Source: Bacteroidaceae bacterium (GTDB taxonomy: Bacteria > Bacteroidota > Bacteroidia > Bacteroidales > Bacteroidaceae). From it: a stretch of DNA of 64,000 bases. The notes under the pieces were generated by a model. That model saw only the letters and a program-made list of their open reading frames with translations. It made no database searches and was not told the DNA's origin. The DNA lies in NCBI GenBank assembly GCA_017429525.1, contig JAFROT010000010.1:1-64000 (forward strand), read 5' to 3'. Positions 41,577-51,313 of the stretch are shown in pieces; the stretch's first letter is position 1; the number at the start of each line of letters is the position of its first letter. The position numbers and the translations under genes were made by a program.

Positions 41577-44500
41577 TTATCTTCGGCTTTTGTCGTTAAA
41601 CTGAATGAATTCTATCTCTACGATACGCAGCTCGTTCTTGGTCTCTGCACCATTAGCAGCCTTGAACAGATCCAGCTCGCCTGCTGCCGGTTCGGCCACC
41701 TCTACGATTCCGCCAAAAGCATCTTCGTCCTTGCCAGCCCCTTTAAGGCGGATGGTGATTTCATCGGTTTTGACGCGCTTGGTGGGTTTCAGATGGACAT
41801 AGCCGAGGCTACGCTCGGTCTCGCCGCTCCAGATGAGTCGCTTACCGGCAAATATCTCGAGCGGGTAGCTGCGCAAACGCCAACCAGTGAGCTTGAGGCA
41901 GATGTCGTCGATGACAGCTTTCTTCTTGAGACGATAGGTAATCCAGGCTGTCGAGAGGCGGCCATCGTTTTTCCATTCCGAGAGCTCGTTGTCGTCAAAG
42001 CTACGAAGGGCGTGTTCGCTCTCGTAGCCTGCTGTGGCCGACGCGATTTCGATGCCATGGGCAAGCTCGGTATAGGAGGGGTTGAGGGGCGTCTCGCCGC
42101 GGGAGAGACGGAGGGGAAGCTGAGCAGAGGAAACGCTCGACGTGGCTGTGGTGGTCAGTTCGATGCTCGCTGGCTTTACGCCTTCAGCAGAAGCCGTTAG
42201 GCGGATAGTGCCTGCCGTGGTGGTCGTGCGTACGAGGACACGGTTGACACCACATTCTACGGGCAGCGACGTTGCACCTACGTAGTTATCAGAAATATTC
42301 TTGGTGGCAGCGGCATCAAGAAGCCCTTCGGGACGGTTGTCGTCTGGCCGCTGCAACGCCTGATTATTGCGCGAGGCGATGCCGCCAATCCAAGTGGCTT
42401 CGCCCGACAGTTCGAAGTGAATCATGCGGTCATCAAGCGGACAACGGCGTCCCTGCTCATCAACCACTTCGACCTGATAGAGCACCATATCGGCGCCATC
42501 GGCCTTCGTGCCTACAGGATTCTCGATGGCCGTAAGTTTCAGTTGGTAAGGCTCACCAACCGTCTCCAGTTTGTAGCGACTGCCGTCGGAAGCCACTGCT
42601 TCGAGCGTACCAGGTTCGAAAGGCACGTTGTCGAGTGTGAAGAGATAGCGGTACTGCTGCTTGCCCTTGCCCAACGAGCGACCATTGAGAAACAGTTCGA
42701 CGGCGTCGGCTGTAGAGACAACGTAGACGGGAGACCCTCCCCCCGCCCTCCCTTTTAGGGAGGGAGTGGTTACCTTTGATGACCGCCCTTCATCTCCCTC
42801 CCTACGAGCGAGGGCGGGGGCAGGGTCGTTGTAGTTCCAATGTCCAATGATATAGGTCCTTGGTTCCTCGGGCTCCACCCATCCGTTCCACATGACCTGA
42901 TGCACGTAGAAGGCATCCTTAGGGATGCGCATGGCATCGGTGACGCCGCTGGTTCGGTAGTTCGACTCGCCACGATGGTGGGTGTTGGTGTCGGAGAAAA
43001 CAATCTTCACTCCGCCCGACGAGACGCGCGTGCCTGTGCCAGGACGCTCACACCAATAGTCGTACCACCGGCGCACCATCTCGATGGCGAACTGATCCAT
43101 GTTGTGGTTGTACTCAAACGCAGGTTTGCCCCGATAGAGAGGTCCGTCGCCCTCACGATGGAAAGGATAGCTGTACGCGTTCCAGTACTTGCGCAGACCT
43201 TCGTCGCGACAGTACTCCATCGCCCACATGGGATGCTTCTTCGACTTATTGATATAGAGCATCTCGCCACCATATTCCGCCTCATCGACGTCCAGCATCT
43301 CACGACTGCCTATGGCTCGTCCGCCGTGCGGGTCGTACTGGTCGCGAATGGCCTTCATCTCCAGCATGTGTTGGCGGCTGATGCTCTCATTGCCACTCTC
43401 GTAGAAGAGGATGCTCGGATTGTTGCGGTTGTAGATGATTGCGTCGCGCATGAGAGCGGTTCGTTGCTGCCAACGCGCCCCTTCGACATCCTTCTCGGAG
43501 TCGCCGGCAGGCATAGCCTGCGGCAAGCCTACACGGTCGCACGACTCGATGTCCTGCTTCCACGGCGTCACGTGCATCCAGCGTACCATGTTGCCGCCGC
43601 TTTCCACCATGAGATTGTTAGAGTAGTCGCTCAGCCAGGCAGGCACACTAATGCCCACGCCCGGCCATTCGTTTGAGGTGCGCTGAGCGTAGCCATGCAC
43701 CATCATGACGCGGTCGTTCAGCCATATCTTGCCTTCGCCGAAGCGGGTCTTGCGGAAACCGGTGCGGATGACAACCCGGTCATGGGCTGCAGTAGCAGTT
43801 TCCAACTTATCCTTCAAATAGGTCTCGATAGTATAAAGGTAGCCATAGCCCCACGACCAGAAGTGCAGCCCTTGCACTTCTTTCTCTGCTTTTGCAATCA
43901 CACTTTCGCCTGGCTGCAAGGTCAGGATATCATTTCCATCGAAACCAACAATCTTATTCCCCTCAGCATCTTTTACCACCACGGACAGGAAAAACGAACG
44001 CTCCTTAGAGTCCTCGTTCTTCACCTGACTCTCGACATGAATGACTGCTTTGTGCCCTGCGATGTCAAAGTCGGTGGCATAGACGTAAGTCCCCGTAGTG
44101 CCCAGATTAGAATAAAGGGGCAGTGTCTGATAGAGCCTATCGGTGATGTGCAGCCATACGTTCTTGGGCAACCCGCCGTAGTTGGCGTTGAAGTTGCGGT
44201 CGTTCCACTGGTAGCGGCTGTTGAGCACGCGGTCGCGGTAGGTCCAGCTGTTGTCGCAACGGACGGCCAGCACGTTCTCACCTTCTTTGATATAAGGCGT
44301 CAGGTCAAAACCGAAGGCCATGACGCCATTGTCAGAGAAGCCAAGGTGATGCCCATTGAGATAGACATCTGCTCCCTGACGTGCGCCTTCGAATTCAATG
44401 AATACCTTACGCCCCTTCAGTGCCAAACTGCCGGCATCGAAAGTCTTGCGATACCAAACAACGGTATCCGTGAGATCCACGATATCTTTGCGAAAGGCTT

Positions 44501-44804
44501 CGTCGCCATTGAAGGCAAAGGGGAGCGTTACGCGCTTCCAGGACAAATCGGAACCGCCTCCCCCTTCTTCAAGCGTGAAGCGTCCCGATGAGCCGAGCGC
44601 GTTCTCCGAGGGGGGCACGAGACCTTTGCCCTCTATTGTCAATGGTATAGAAGGCCCCTCGGAGGCCGTAGGGGAGGCCACCAAATCACCAATGTGCAGT
44701 TCCCAATCAGCATTGAAGTTCAGCCGCTGCCGCTCTACGGCCTCGGCTGTCAGCATGGTAACCCATGCAAACAATGTGATGAAAAGAATCTTATACAGTT
44801 TCAT
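41577..44804 (-). CDS. Secreted GH2 beta-galactosidase-like glycoside hydrolase
   Basis: 1075 residues from the ATG at 44804 (MKLYKILFITLFAWVTMLTA, signal peptide); a longer frame upstream is antisense overlap of prfC. Domain order: GH2 sugar-binding (about 90-230; VFIEFEGARQGADVYLNGHHLG), immunoglobulin-like (240-345), TIM barrel from about 350 with acid/base E473 in ILFYESGNES and MWAMEYCRDEG at the nucleophile region, DUF4982-like and further beta domains, and a C-terminal F5/8-type segment. Repeat-derived inserts: LGSSGRFTLEEGGGGS (about 70-85) and, near residue 670, ARREGDEGRSSKVTTPSLKG. Both are in frame. Likely periplasmic or surface exposed, cleaving beta-galactosides. Between prfC (16 bp) and sua5 (12 bp). 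Confidence 0.9.
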   Translation of the reverse strand: MKLYKILFITLFAWVTMLTAEAVERQRLNFNADWELHIGDLVASPTASEGPSIPLTIEGKGLVPPSENALGSSGRFTLEEGGGGSDLSWKRVTLPFAFNGDEAFRKDIVDLTDTVVWYRKTFDAGSLALKGRKVFIEFEGARQGADVYLNGHHLGFSDNGVMAFGFDLTPYIKEGENVLAVRCDNSWTYRDRVLNSRYQWNDRNFNANYGGLPKNVWLHITDRLYQTLPLYSNLGTTGTYVYATDFDIAGHKAVIHVESQVKNEDSKERSFFLSVVVKDAEGNKIVGFDGNDILTLQPGESVIAKAEKEVQGLHFWSWGYGYLYTIETYLKDKLETATAAHDRVVIRTGFRKTRFGEGKIWLNDRVMMVHGYAQRTSNEWPGVGISVPAWLSDYSNNLMVESGGNMVRWMHVTPWKQDIESCDRVGLPQAMPAGDSEKDVEGARWQQRTALMRDAIIYNRNNPSILFYESGNESISRQHMLEMKAIRDQYDPHGGRAIGSREMLDVDEAEYGGEMLYINKSKKHPMWAMEYCRDEGLRKYWNAYSYPFHREGDGPLYRGKPAFEYNHNMDQFAIEMVRRWYDYWCERPGTGTRVSSGGVKIVFSDTNTHHRGESNYRTSGVTDAMRIPKDAFYVHQVMWNGWVEPEEPRTYIIGHWNYNDPAPALARREGDEGRSSKVTTPSLKGRAGGGSPVYVVSTADAVELFLNGRSLGKGKQQYRYLFTLDNVPFEPGTLEAVASDGSRYKLETVGEPYQLKLTAIENPVGTKADGADMVLYQVEVVDEQGRRCPLDDRMIHFELSGEATWIGGIASRNNQALQRPDDNRPEGLLDAAATKNISDNYVGATSLPVECGVNRVLVRTTTTAGTIRLTASAEGVKPASIELTTTATSSVSSAQLPLRLSRGETPLNPSYTELAHGIEIASATAGYESEHALRSFDDNELSEWKNDGRLSTAWITYRLKKKAVIDDICLKLTGWRLRSYPLEIFAGKRLIWSGETERSLGYVHLKPTKRVKTDEITIRLKGAGKDEDAFGGIVEVAEPAAGELDLFKAANGAETKNELRIVEIEFIQFNDKSRR
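42732..42828. repeat. Inverted pair of GC-rich repeats inside the GH2 gene
   Basis: Left copy 42732-42768 with the hairpin CCCTCCC TTTTA GGGAGGG; right copy 42792-42828 in opposite sense. The outer 19 bases (AGACCCTCCCCCCGCCCTC) match the complement of the right end at 17 of 19 positions. Same architecture as the unit in mtaB, here 97 bp, again without disturbing the frame. Confidence 0.78.
44567..44601. repeat. GRFTLEE-type dispersed element, copy inside the GH2 gene
   Basis: TTCTTCAAGCGTGAAGCGTC then CCGATGAGCCGAGCG, related to 38962-38995. Encodes LGSSGRFTLEE in the N-terminal region of the GH2 protein. Confidence 0.65.
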
Positions 44805-44820
44805 GGGTTTGGATATTTGA

Positions 44821-46434
44821 TTAGAATTCTGACGTAAAATGGAACTTGATGTGCTCGAAGTCCTGCTGTGCCATCTGCAGGACGTAACCTGAATCGGCGA
44901 GGAAGACATCGCGCCCCTCACGGTCACGGGCCATATACTGATACTTACGTTTCTTGAAGGCTTCGAGCTGTGCGGCATCATCGCTCTCAATCCAGCAAGC
45001 TTTATAAAGCGAGGCGGGCTCCCAGCGGCATTTGGCGCCGTATTCGTTCTCGAGGCGGTACTGTATGACCTCAAACTGCAGCTGACCTACGGTGCCGATG
45101 AGTTTACGCCCATTGAACTGGTTGATGAAGAGCTGCGCCACGCCTTCGTCCATGAGTTGGGCTATTCCTTTCTCCAACTGCTTGGTTTTCATGGGGTCGG
45201 CATTCTCAATATACTTGAACATTTCAGGCGAGAAGGAAGGCAGACCACGGAAGTGGAGTTGCTCGCCCTCGGTGAGGGTGTCGCCGATCTTGAAGATGCC
45301 ATTGTCAGGCAGGCCCACGATGTCGCCCGGCCACGCCTCATCGATCGTGCTTTTGCGCTGTGCCATGAACTGCGTGGGCGAAGAGAAGCGGACGGTCTTG
45401 CCCTGACGGACGTGCAGGTAAGGCGCATTGCGGACGAACTTGCCCGAGCAGACCTTGCAGAAGGCGATGCAAGAGCGGTGGTTGGGGTCGATGTTGGCCG
45501 TTATCTTGAAGATGAAGCCCGTGAACTTCTGCTCTTCGGGCTGCACATCGCGTTCCTCAGCCTTGGTGGGACGAGGCGAGGGAGCAATCTCGACAAAGCA
45601 ATCGAGCAATTCCCTGACGCCGAAGTTGTTCAAAGCAGAACCGAAGAAGACGGGTGCCACCTCAGCACCAAGGTAGGTCTGGCGGTCAAACTCGGGATAG
45701 ACACCCTCGATGATTTCGAGATCCTCACGGAGTTTAGCTGCATCATCCTCACCGACATAGTTATCCAGCTCGACGGAATCGAGTTGCACACTCACCTTCT
45801 CAGTGACGCGCTGTTTGTCGGGAGTGAAGAGGTTAAGGTTCTGTTCGTAGATGTTATAGATGCCTTTGAAGCGGGCACCTTGGTTGATCGGCCATGAGAG
45901 CGGGCGCACCTTGATCTGCAATTCCTCTTCGAGCTCGTCGAGAAGGTCGAAGGGGTCCTTGCCCTCACGGTCCATCTTGTTGACAAAGACGATAACAGGT
46001 GTCTTGCGCATACGGCAGACGGTCATTAGCTTGCGCGTCTGGGCCTCGACGCCCTTGGCACCGTCGACGACAATGATGGCGCTATCGACAGCGGTAAGGG
46101 TGCGGAAGGTATCCTCGGCAAAGTCCTGGTGGCCAGGAGTGTCGAGGATGTTGACCTTGTACTCTGGAGCGACGGTGCCGTCGCTTACGCTAAGCGAGGG
46201 TGAGTCGGGGGTGTAGTCAAACTCCATGACAGAAGTGGTCACGGAGATACCGCGCTGCTTCTCAATCTCCATCCAGTCGGAGGTGGCTGTTTTCTTGATC
46301 TTATTGCTCTTGACCGCTCCGGCCACCTGTATCTGTCCGCCAAAGAGCAGCAGTTTCTCGGTCAGCGTGGTCTTACCAGCATCGGGGTGCGAGATGATAG
46401 CGAATGTTCGCCTGCGTTCTATTTCGGGATTCAC
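44821..46434 (-). CDS. prfC: Peptide chain release factor 3
   Basis: Ribosome-bound GTPase that recycles RF1/RF2. 537 residues: P-loop SHPDAGKTT (about 16-24), switch [14 protein letters not shown], then domain 2 and C-terminal domains ([20 protein letters not shown]). RF3-specific features such as [31 protein letters not shown] separate it from EF-G. Follows rfbD by 128 bp. Confidence 0.96.
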   Translation of the reverse strand: MNPEIERRRTFAIISHPDAGKTTLTEKLLLFGGQIQVAGAVKSNKIKKTATSDWMEIEKQRGISVTTSVMEFDYTPDSPSLSVSDGTVAPEYKVNILDTPGHQDFAEDTFRTLTAVDSAIIVVDGAKGVEAQTRKLMTVCRMRKTPVIVFVNKMDREGKDPFDLLDELEEELQIKVRPLSWPINQGARFKGIYNIYEQNLNLFTPDKQRVTEKVSVQLDSVELDNYVGEDDAAKLREDLEIIEGVYPEFDRQTYLGAEVAPVFFGSALNNFGVRELLDCFVEIAPSPRPTKAEERDVQPEEQKFTGFIFKITANIDPNHRSCIAFCKVCSGKFVRNAPYLHVRQGKTVRFSSPTQFMAQRKSTIDEAWPGDIVGLPDNGIFKIGDTLTEGEQLHFRGLPSFSPEMFKYIENADPMKTKQLEKGIAQLMDEGVAQLFINQFNGRKLIGTVGQLQFEVIQYRLENEYGAKCRWEPASLYKACWIESDDAAQLEAFKKRKYQYMARDREGRDVFLADSGYVLQMAQQDFEHIKFHFTSEF

Positions 46435-46562
46435 CTTGAATATTTACGTTTTAATGATTTACAATTTAAAGATTTGCAATCCGACGATGAGGATAGCCCT
46501 CATCTTTATTCAACTTATCTTTCTTATTTATATTACTTTCATAACTTGTATCTCATTGTATC

Positions 46563-47477
46563 TCACCTTTTCGCCAGCCCCTCAATGCACTCCTTGAGGC
46601 TGTCCTCCCAATAGGGAATCTCAATGCCATAGGTCTGCTTGATCTTGGTCTTGTCGAGCACGCTGTAGTGTGGGCGTGCTGCAGGCGTAGGATACTCTGA
46701 GGTGTGAAGAGGAGAGACGCGGCAAGTGGTGATGCCAGCGATGCGATGGATGGCTTTTGTGAAATCATACCACGAGCAGACGCCCTCGTCGGTGAAGTGA
46801 TAAATGCCCGGAACGATGCCGTGCTGAATAGCAGCCTTGATTGCGACTGCGAGATCGCGCGCGTAGGTAGGCGTACCGATTTGGTCAAAGATAACCCCCA
46901 GTTCCGTCTTCTCACGTCCGAGGCGCAGCATCGTCTTGACGAAATTGTTGCCAAAAGTGCTGTACAACCAAGCCGTTCGGATAATCATCGCTGAAGGATT
47001 AGCAGCAATGACGGCCTGCTCACCCTCAAGCTTCGTGCGACCATAGACAGAATTGGGGCAAGCGGGAAGTTCCTCGGTGTAAGGCACATGTGCCGTGCCA
47101 TCGAAGACATAATCCGTCGAGATTTGTATGAGCTGGCCGCTGCGACGCTCAATGGCAGCTGCCAGATAGCCTGGAGCCACAGCATTGAGCAGATGCGCCT
47201 TCTCAGCATCGCCCTCAGCACGGTCGACAGCCGTATAGGCTGCACAATTGACGATGAGGTCGATGGCATTCTCTTGAACAAAAGCCTCTACGGCAGACTG
47301 GTCGGTGATGTCAAGCGACGTGACAACGCTCCCATCGGCAACAGCTGCAACATCCGTGAACAGCCATCGGCGGTCAGCCATCGAAGCAGCCTGCAACTGC
47401 ATCTCATTTCCCAGCTGACCGCAAGCTCCTGTGACCAAGATGTTTCTGACCTGATGAATATCCTTGTTATTCGTCAT
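46563..47477 (-). CDS. rfbD: dTDP-4-dehydrorhamnose reductase
   Basis: Last step of dTDP-L-rhamnose synthesis. From the ATG at 47477 (MTNNKDIHQVRN) the product has 304 residues; a GTG at 47513 overlapping the previous stop would add 12 residues. Rossmann motif ILVTGACGQLGNEMQ, catalytic STDYVFDGTAHVPYTEELPACPNSVYGRTKLEGE (Tyr and Lys). The three earlier rml genes are not in this window. Could feed the rhamnosyltransferase-like GT2 at 3-4 kb, though not neighbouring. Confidence 0.94.
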   Translation of the reverse strand: MTNNKDIHQVRNILVTGACGQLGNEMQLQAASMADRRWLFTDVAAVADGSVVTSLDITDQSAVEAFVQENAIDLIVNCAAYTAVDRAEGDAEKAHLLNAVAPGYLAAAIERRSGQLIQISTDYVFDGTAHVPYTEELPACPNSVYGRTKLEGEQAVIAANPSAMIIRTAWLYSTFGNNFVKTMLRLGREKTELGVIFDQIGTPTYARDLAVAIKAAIQHGIVPGIYHFTDEGVCSWYDFTKAIHRIAGITTCRVSPLHTSEYPTPAARPHYSVLDKTKIKQTYGIEIPYWEDSLKECIEGLAKR

Positions 47478-47509
47478 AATGTTTTCAATTATTCTATGTT
47501 TCAACCTTC

Positions 47510-48052
47510 TCACATCTCCAGTTCACCTGCTTTCTCCTTGCGCCAAGCATCAGCCAGAAGGGCCAGGAGATGAGAGATATGCGTCATCGCCTCCTGTGTC
47601 TCCTTGGAGAGCGGTTTCTGCTGTAAGCGCAGGAGCATGACGCCATAGAGCGCTTCGAAACAGTTCTCCAACTCGGGCTGATCGGTTCGGCCCGACTTAG
47701 CTCGCAGCTCCACGATGAAGGGTAGCGCCTTGTAGTAAGCCGCCGAGTAAAACGGATGCTTAGGGCTTTGCAACAGTTGCAGATGAAGGTCGGTGAGCAG
47801 CGAAAGCGTGCCACGGTTCATCTGCAAATGTCCGTGCGTCACGACGTCCTCCTCGCGCATCATCTGGCAGAGGTCACTAAGCCACTGCACCTCCTGCTGA
47901 CGCTCGTCGGCAGTGAGTTCGAAACGGCTCACGTACTCGTCGCGGACGCGGTCGGCGTCACAGCCATAGGCGCGCAACGTGTCTTCCAGCTGCCACATAT
48001 ACAGCAGGTATTCAGCAATGTTTGTATCTCTGAGTTGTCGGGCTATCTTCAC
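47510..48052 (-). CDS. DUF4924 family protein
   Basis: 180-residue all-helical cytosolic protein starting MKIARQLRDTNIAEYLLYMWQLEDTLRAY, the DUF4924 signature. Known only from Bacteroidota, function unknown; commonly next to rfbD and prfC as here. Confidence 0.85.
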   Translation of the reverse strand: MKIARQLRDTNIAEYLLYMWQLEDTLRAYGCDADRVRDEYVSRFELTADERQQEVQWLSDLCQMMREEDVVTHGHLQMNRGTLSLLTDLHLQLLQSPKHPFYSAAYYKALPFIVELRAKSGRTDQPELENCFEALYGVMLLRLQQKPLSKETQEAMTHISHLLALLADAWRKEKAGELEM

Positions 48053-48117
48053 GTGTCAGTATTTTGTTCTGGTTATCACTTTTGCTTTCGCTCCTACGTT
48101 CCCTTCATGCCGTTTGG

Positions 48118-48771
48118 TCAATACAGCGTCAGGCCCAACAACGTGGAAAGCAATCCAAGCACCGACACCACCATCACTACCATACCAATCGTTTTGTTGA
48201 TCAATCCGATACGCTCTAGTTCGAATGTAGAGCGTAGTTTATCAATGATATACGTGAGGCCATACCACCACAGCATGGCCCCGAGGAAGATGGAAATATA
48301 ACCTAAGATTTGCTGTCCGAGATGGTCGGGCACGACAAAGGTGAAACGGGCGAAGAGGGCGAGAAAGAGGAAGATGATCAGCGGGTTGCTAAGCGTCACG
48401 AGGAAGCCTGTTACGAAATTGTGCGCCAGCGTTCCCTTGTTTTTCGAGGCCGGACGCAGTTGTGGCTTCGTGCGGAAAGTGAACCATCCAAAGCCGAAGA
48501 GGAGCACACTGCCCACCAGCTGCAAGAAGTACATCGTACGTGGCTGCTCAATGAATTCGATGACAAAGCTCATGCCGACGCCTGTGATGAGGGCATAGAT
48601 GATGTCGCTCAGCGCAGCGCCCAATCCCGTGACGAGTCCATACCAACGTCCCTTGTTCAGCGTACGCTGAATACACAACACACCAACGGGCCCCATCGGA
48701 GCGCTCGCCAGCATGCCAACGATAAGACCTTTAACAGTCAAGTCGAGTATCGTAATATGTTCGAACCACAT
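48118..48771 (-). CDS. LysE/RhtB-type amino-acid exporter-like membrane protein
   Basis: 217 residues from MWFEHITILDLTVKGLIVG at 48771; an ATG-like codon further upstream would add 22 polar residues and lies before a -7-like GAACTTTG (48787-48780). Six hydrophobic segments; ASAPMGPVGVLCIQRTLNKGRWYGLVTGLGAALSD is the LysE signature, and LSNPLIIFLFLALF is the second conserved NP motif. Substrate unknown. Divergent from glk-type gene at 48967. Confidence 0.88.
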   Translation of the reverse strand: MWFEHITILDLTVKGLIVGMLASAPMGPVGVLCIQRTLNKGRWYGLVTGLGAALSDIIYALITGVGMSFVIEFIEQPRTMYFLQLVGSVLLFGFGWFTFRTKPQLRPASKNKGTLAHNFVTGFLVTLSNPLIIFLFLALFARFTFVVPDHLGQQILGYISIFLGAMLWWYGLTYIIDKLRSTFELERIGLINKTIGMVVMVVSVLGLLSTLLGLTLY

Positions 48772-48893
48772 AAGTGGCTGCAAAGTTCGCCTTTTTCTGC
48801 GAGAAAATAAAGAAAATGTACAAGAAAAGGGACTCATTTGGCCAAAAAAGACACTTTTCTACATAAAAAGTTCTTTCGAAAGCAAACTTTTAC

Positions 48894-48901
48894 TATCTTT
48901 G
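48894..48901 (+). promoter_or_regulatory. -7 box upstream of the ROK kinase gene
   Basis: TATCTTTG followed by ACGC, 66 nt before the start codon. No clear -33 element. Confidence 0.5.
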
Positions 48902-48966
48902 ACGCTTGAAATTTCTGTTCACGAACAAAAGAACTTTACAACAAAACCTAAAATAACGAAACAACT

Positions 48967-49926
48967 ATGGAAAAGAAACCTTATGTAATTGGCCTTGACC
49001 TTGGAGGCACGAACTCAGAGTTCGGAATTGTTGATCAGAACGCCAATATCATCGCTTCAACAAGAGTGAAAACCGCCGGACACGGCGATGTCAACCAATA
49101 TGTCGACGACTGCGTGGAAGCTCTGCGCCCCATCATCGAGCAGGTGGGCGGCATCGAGAAAATCCACGCTATGGGTATCGGGGCTCCCAATGGCAACTAC
49201 TACAGCGGGGCCATCGAGTTTGCGCCCAACCTCCCTTGGAAGGGCAAGATACCTCTCGCACAGATGTTCAGCGAGCGCTTAGGCATCCCCGTACGCCTGA
49301 CCAACGACGCCAACGCAGCCGCCATGGGTGAGATGCAATACGGTGCAGCCAAAGGTATGCAGAACTTCATCATGATCACGCTTGGCACAGGCGTAGGTTC
49401 TGGTATTGTAGTTAACGGACAGATGGTACTGGGTTGCGACGGTATGGCAGGCGAACTCGGACATGTCATCGTGGAGAAGGACGGTCGCCAGTGTGGCTGC
49501 GGACGCAAGGGTTGTCTGGAAGCCTACTGCTCAGCAACAGGCGTTGCCCGCACGACACGCGAGATCATCGAGAAGACCGACAAGCCCACCCTCCTGCGTG
49601 AGATTCCCTTGGACAAGATCGAGTCGAAGGACGTCGCCATCGCTGCAGGCAAGGGCGACGAGGTTGCTAAACAGATTTTCGAAGAGACGGGACGCATCCT
49701 GGGCGAGGCTTGCGCTAACTTCGCCGCCTTCTCCAGCCCTGAGGCTTTCGTCTTCTTTGGCGGTCTCACTAAGGCTGGCGACCTCATCATGGATCCCATC
49801 AAGCGCGCCTACGATGCCACTGTGCTACGCGTTTTCAAGGACAAAGCTAAATTCCTCGTCAGCGAACTTGACGGAGCAGGTGCTGCCGTTCTCGGTGCCA
49901 GCGCACTGGGATGGGAGGTAAAATAA
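48967..49926 (+). CDS. ROK-family glucokinase-like sugar kinase
   Basis: ATP-dependent hexose kinase, 319 residues. Phosphate-binding LGGTNSEFGIVD at 12-23, sugar-binding NDANAAAMGE and LGTGVGSGIVVNG, substrate EGLG-type AGELGHVIVE, and zinc motif CGCGRKGCLEAYCS. This is the Bacteroides RokA-like group; it can act on glucose and N-acetylglucosamine in relatives. Would feed sugars released by the glycosidases into glycolysis. pepT follows after 14 bp. Confidence 0.92.
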   Translation: MEKKPYVIGLDLGGTNSEFGIVDQNANIIASTRVKTAGHGDVNQYVDDCVEALRPIIEQVGGIEKIHAMGIGAPNGNYYSGAIEFAPNLPWKGKIPLAQMFSERLGIPVRLTNDANAAAMGEMQYGAAKGMQNFIMITLGTGVGSGIVVNGQMVLGCDGMAGELGHVIVEKDGRQCGCGRKGCLEAYCSATGVARTTREIIEKTDKPTLLREIPLDKIESKDVAIAAGKGDEVAKQIFEETGRILGEACANFAAFSSPEAFVFFGGLTKAGDLIMDPIKRAYDATVLRVFKDKAKFLVSELDGAGAAVLGASALGWEVK

Positions 49927-49940
49927 ATGAAAAGTGAAAA

Positions 49941-51170
49941 ATGGAAAGTGAAAGATTAATAGAAAGATTCCTCGACTACATCTCCTACGACACCCAATCC
50001 TCAGAGGAGGCTGAGGGTTGTCCCAGCACCGCCAAGCAACTCATCTTCGCACGTCATCTGGCCGACACGCTCGAGGAGATGGGGCTTGAAGACGTCGAAA
50101 TGGACGAACAAGGCTACATCTACGCTACGCTCCCCTCCAACGTTCCGGCCGAAGTGCCTACGGTAGGCTTTATCTCGCACTACGACACAAGCCCCGACTG
50201 CTCAGGAGCTGATATCAAGCCCCGCATAGTCAAGAACTATGACGGCGGCGATATCGTCCTCGATGCCGAAGAGAGCATTGTCTCCAGTCCCAGGATGTTC
50301 CCTGAGATGCTCGACCACATTGGCGAGGACCTCATTGTTACCGATGGTCATACCCTTCTCGGTGCCGACGACAAAGCCGGCATAGCAGAGATTGTAGAGG
50401 CCATGGCCTACCTGATGGAACATCCCGAGATTGAGCACGGCAAAGTGCAAATAGCCTTCAACCCCGACGAGGAGATTGGTGCAGGGGCTCATCTGTTCGA
50501 CGTCGAGAAATTCGGTGCCGACTGGGCCTACACCATGGACGGCTCGGAGGTCGGTGAGCTGGAGTACGAAAACTTTAATGCGGCCAGCGCCACCATCCAC
50601 ATCAAGGGCCTCAACGTCCACCCGGGCTATGCCAAGGACAAGATGCGCAATGCCTGCCGCATCGCTGCCGAGTTTGCACAGTCGATGCCCATCACCGAGG
50701 TTCCCGAACGTACTGAGGGTTATGAGGGTTTCTACCACCTCACGGGCATTCGAGCCACTGTGGAGGAGGCAACCCTCAGCTACATCATTCGCGACCATGA
50801 CCGCCAACGCTTTGAACAGCGGAAGGAGTTCGTGGCCGACCTCGTAGCTGTTTTCGAGGAGCGCTACGGCAAGGATACCGTACACGCCGACATTCGCGAC
50901 CAATACTATAATATGAAGCAGCAACTCGAGGGCAAAGAGCACATCATCAGTATCGCTCGCCGGGCCATCGAGGAAGCGGGCATGGAATGTAAGGTCAAGG
51001 CCATCCGCGGCGGCACCGATGGTGCTCAGCTCAGTTTCAAGGGTCTCCCCTGCCCCAACATCTTTGCGGGTGGCCTCAACTTCCATGGCCGCCACGAGTT
51101 CGTGCCCATCCAATCGATGCAGAAAGCCATGATGACCGTGGTCAACATCTGCAAGATAGTAGCTGAATAG
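49941..51170 (+). CDS. pepT: Peptidase T (tripeptide aminopeptidase)
   Basis: Cytosolic M20B zinc aminopeptidase releasing N-terminal residues from tripeptides. 409 residues: metal ligands in [10 protein letters not shown] and [16 protein letters not shown], catalytic Glu in [11 protein letters not shown], and the dimerisation insert (about 205-310), then [12 protein letters not shown] and HGRHEFVP with further ligands. Could use peptides imported via the SusCD/C10 system. Cotranscribed with the ROK kinase; terminator at 51226-51267. Confidence 0.96.
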   Translation: MESERLIERFLDYISYDTQSSEEAEGCPSTAKQLIFARHLADTLEEMGLEDVEMDEQGYIYATLPSNVPAEVPTVGFISHYDTSPDCSGADIKPRIVKNYDGGDIVLDAEESIVSSPRMFPEMLDHIGEDLIVTDGHTLLGADDKAGIAEIVEAMAYLMEHPEIEHGKVQIAFNPDEEIGAGAHLFDVEKFGADWAYTMDGSEVGELEYENFNAASATIHIKGLNVHPGYAKDKMRNACRIAAEFAQSMPITEVPERTEGYEGFYHLTGIRATVEEATLSYIIRDHDRQRFEQRKEFVADLVAVFEERYGKDTVHADIRDQYYNMKQQLEGKEHIISIARRAIEEAGMECKVKAIRGGTDGAQLSFKGLPCPNIFAGGLNFHGRHEFVPIQSMQKAMMTVVNICKIVAE

Positions 51171-51180
51171 GAAGGAGTAA

Positions 51181-51262
51181 TGAACCTATGTTCGTGAGCC
51201 TACGAACCTATGTTCGATCTATAGATGAACCTATGTTCTCAGCCCGATGAACATAGGTTCAT
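51181..51262. repeat. 22-bp-period intergenic array D
   Basis: GAACCTATGTTC begins at 51182, 51204 and 51227 and its reverse complement GAACATAGGTTC at 51249 (spacings 22, 23, 22). Unlike arrays A-C the core is nearly constant, but the period and dyad-like core are the same. Between converging pepT and the adaptor gene. Confidence 0.8.
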
Positions 51263-51267
51263 TTTTT
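51226..51267 (+). terminator. Terminator of glucokinase-pepT
   Basis: TGAACCTATGTTC / GAACATAGGTTCA 13-bp perfect stem, 10-nt loop, six T. It is made from the last two units of array D. Confidence 0.85.
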
Positions 51268-51313
51268 GGGGACCTTGAGTCTTTGTCGTTTAACGATTTA
51301 AGTTGACTACTTT

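Noticed and set aside
44805-45074. Upstream extension of the GH2 reading frame by 90 residues
   Set aside because: The extension overlaps prfC in another frame, and the signal peptide begins exactly at the ATG at 44804.
46483-46502. Hairpin GATGAGG/CCTCATC between rfbD and prfC as a terminator
   Set aside because: The stem is only 7 bp and no T-run follows in the direction of transcription; prfC may still be cotranscribed with rfbD.
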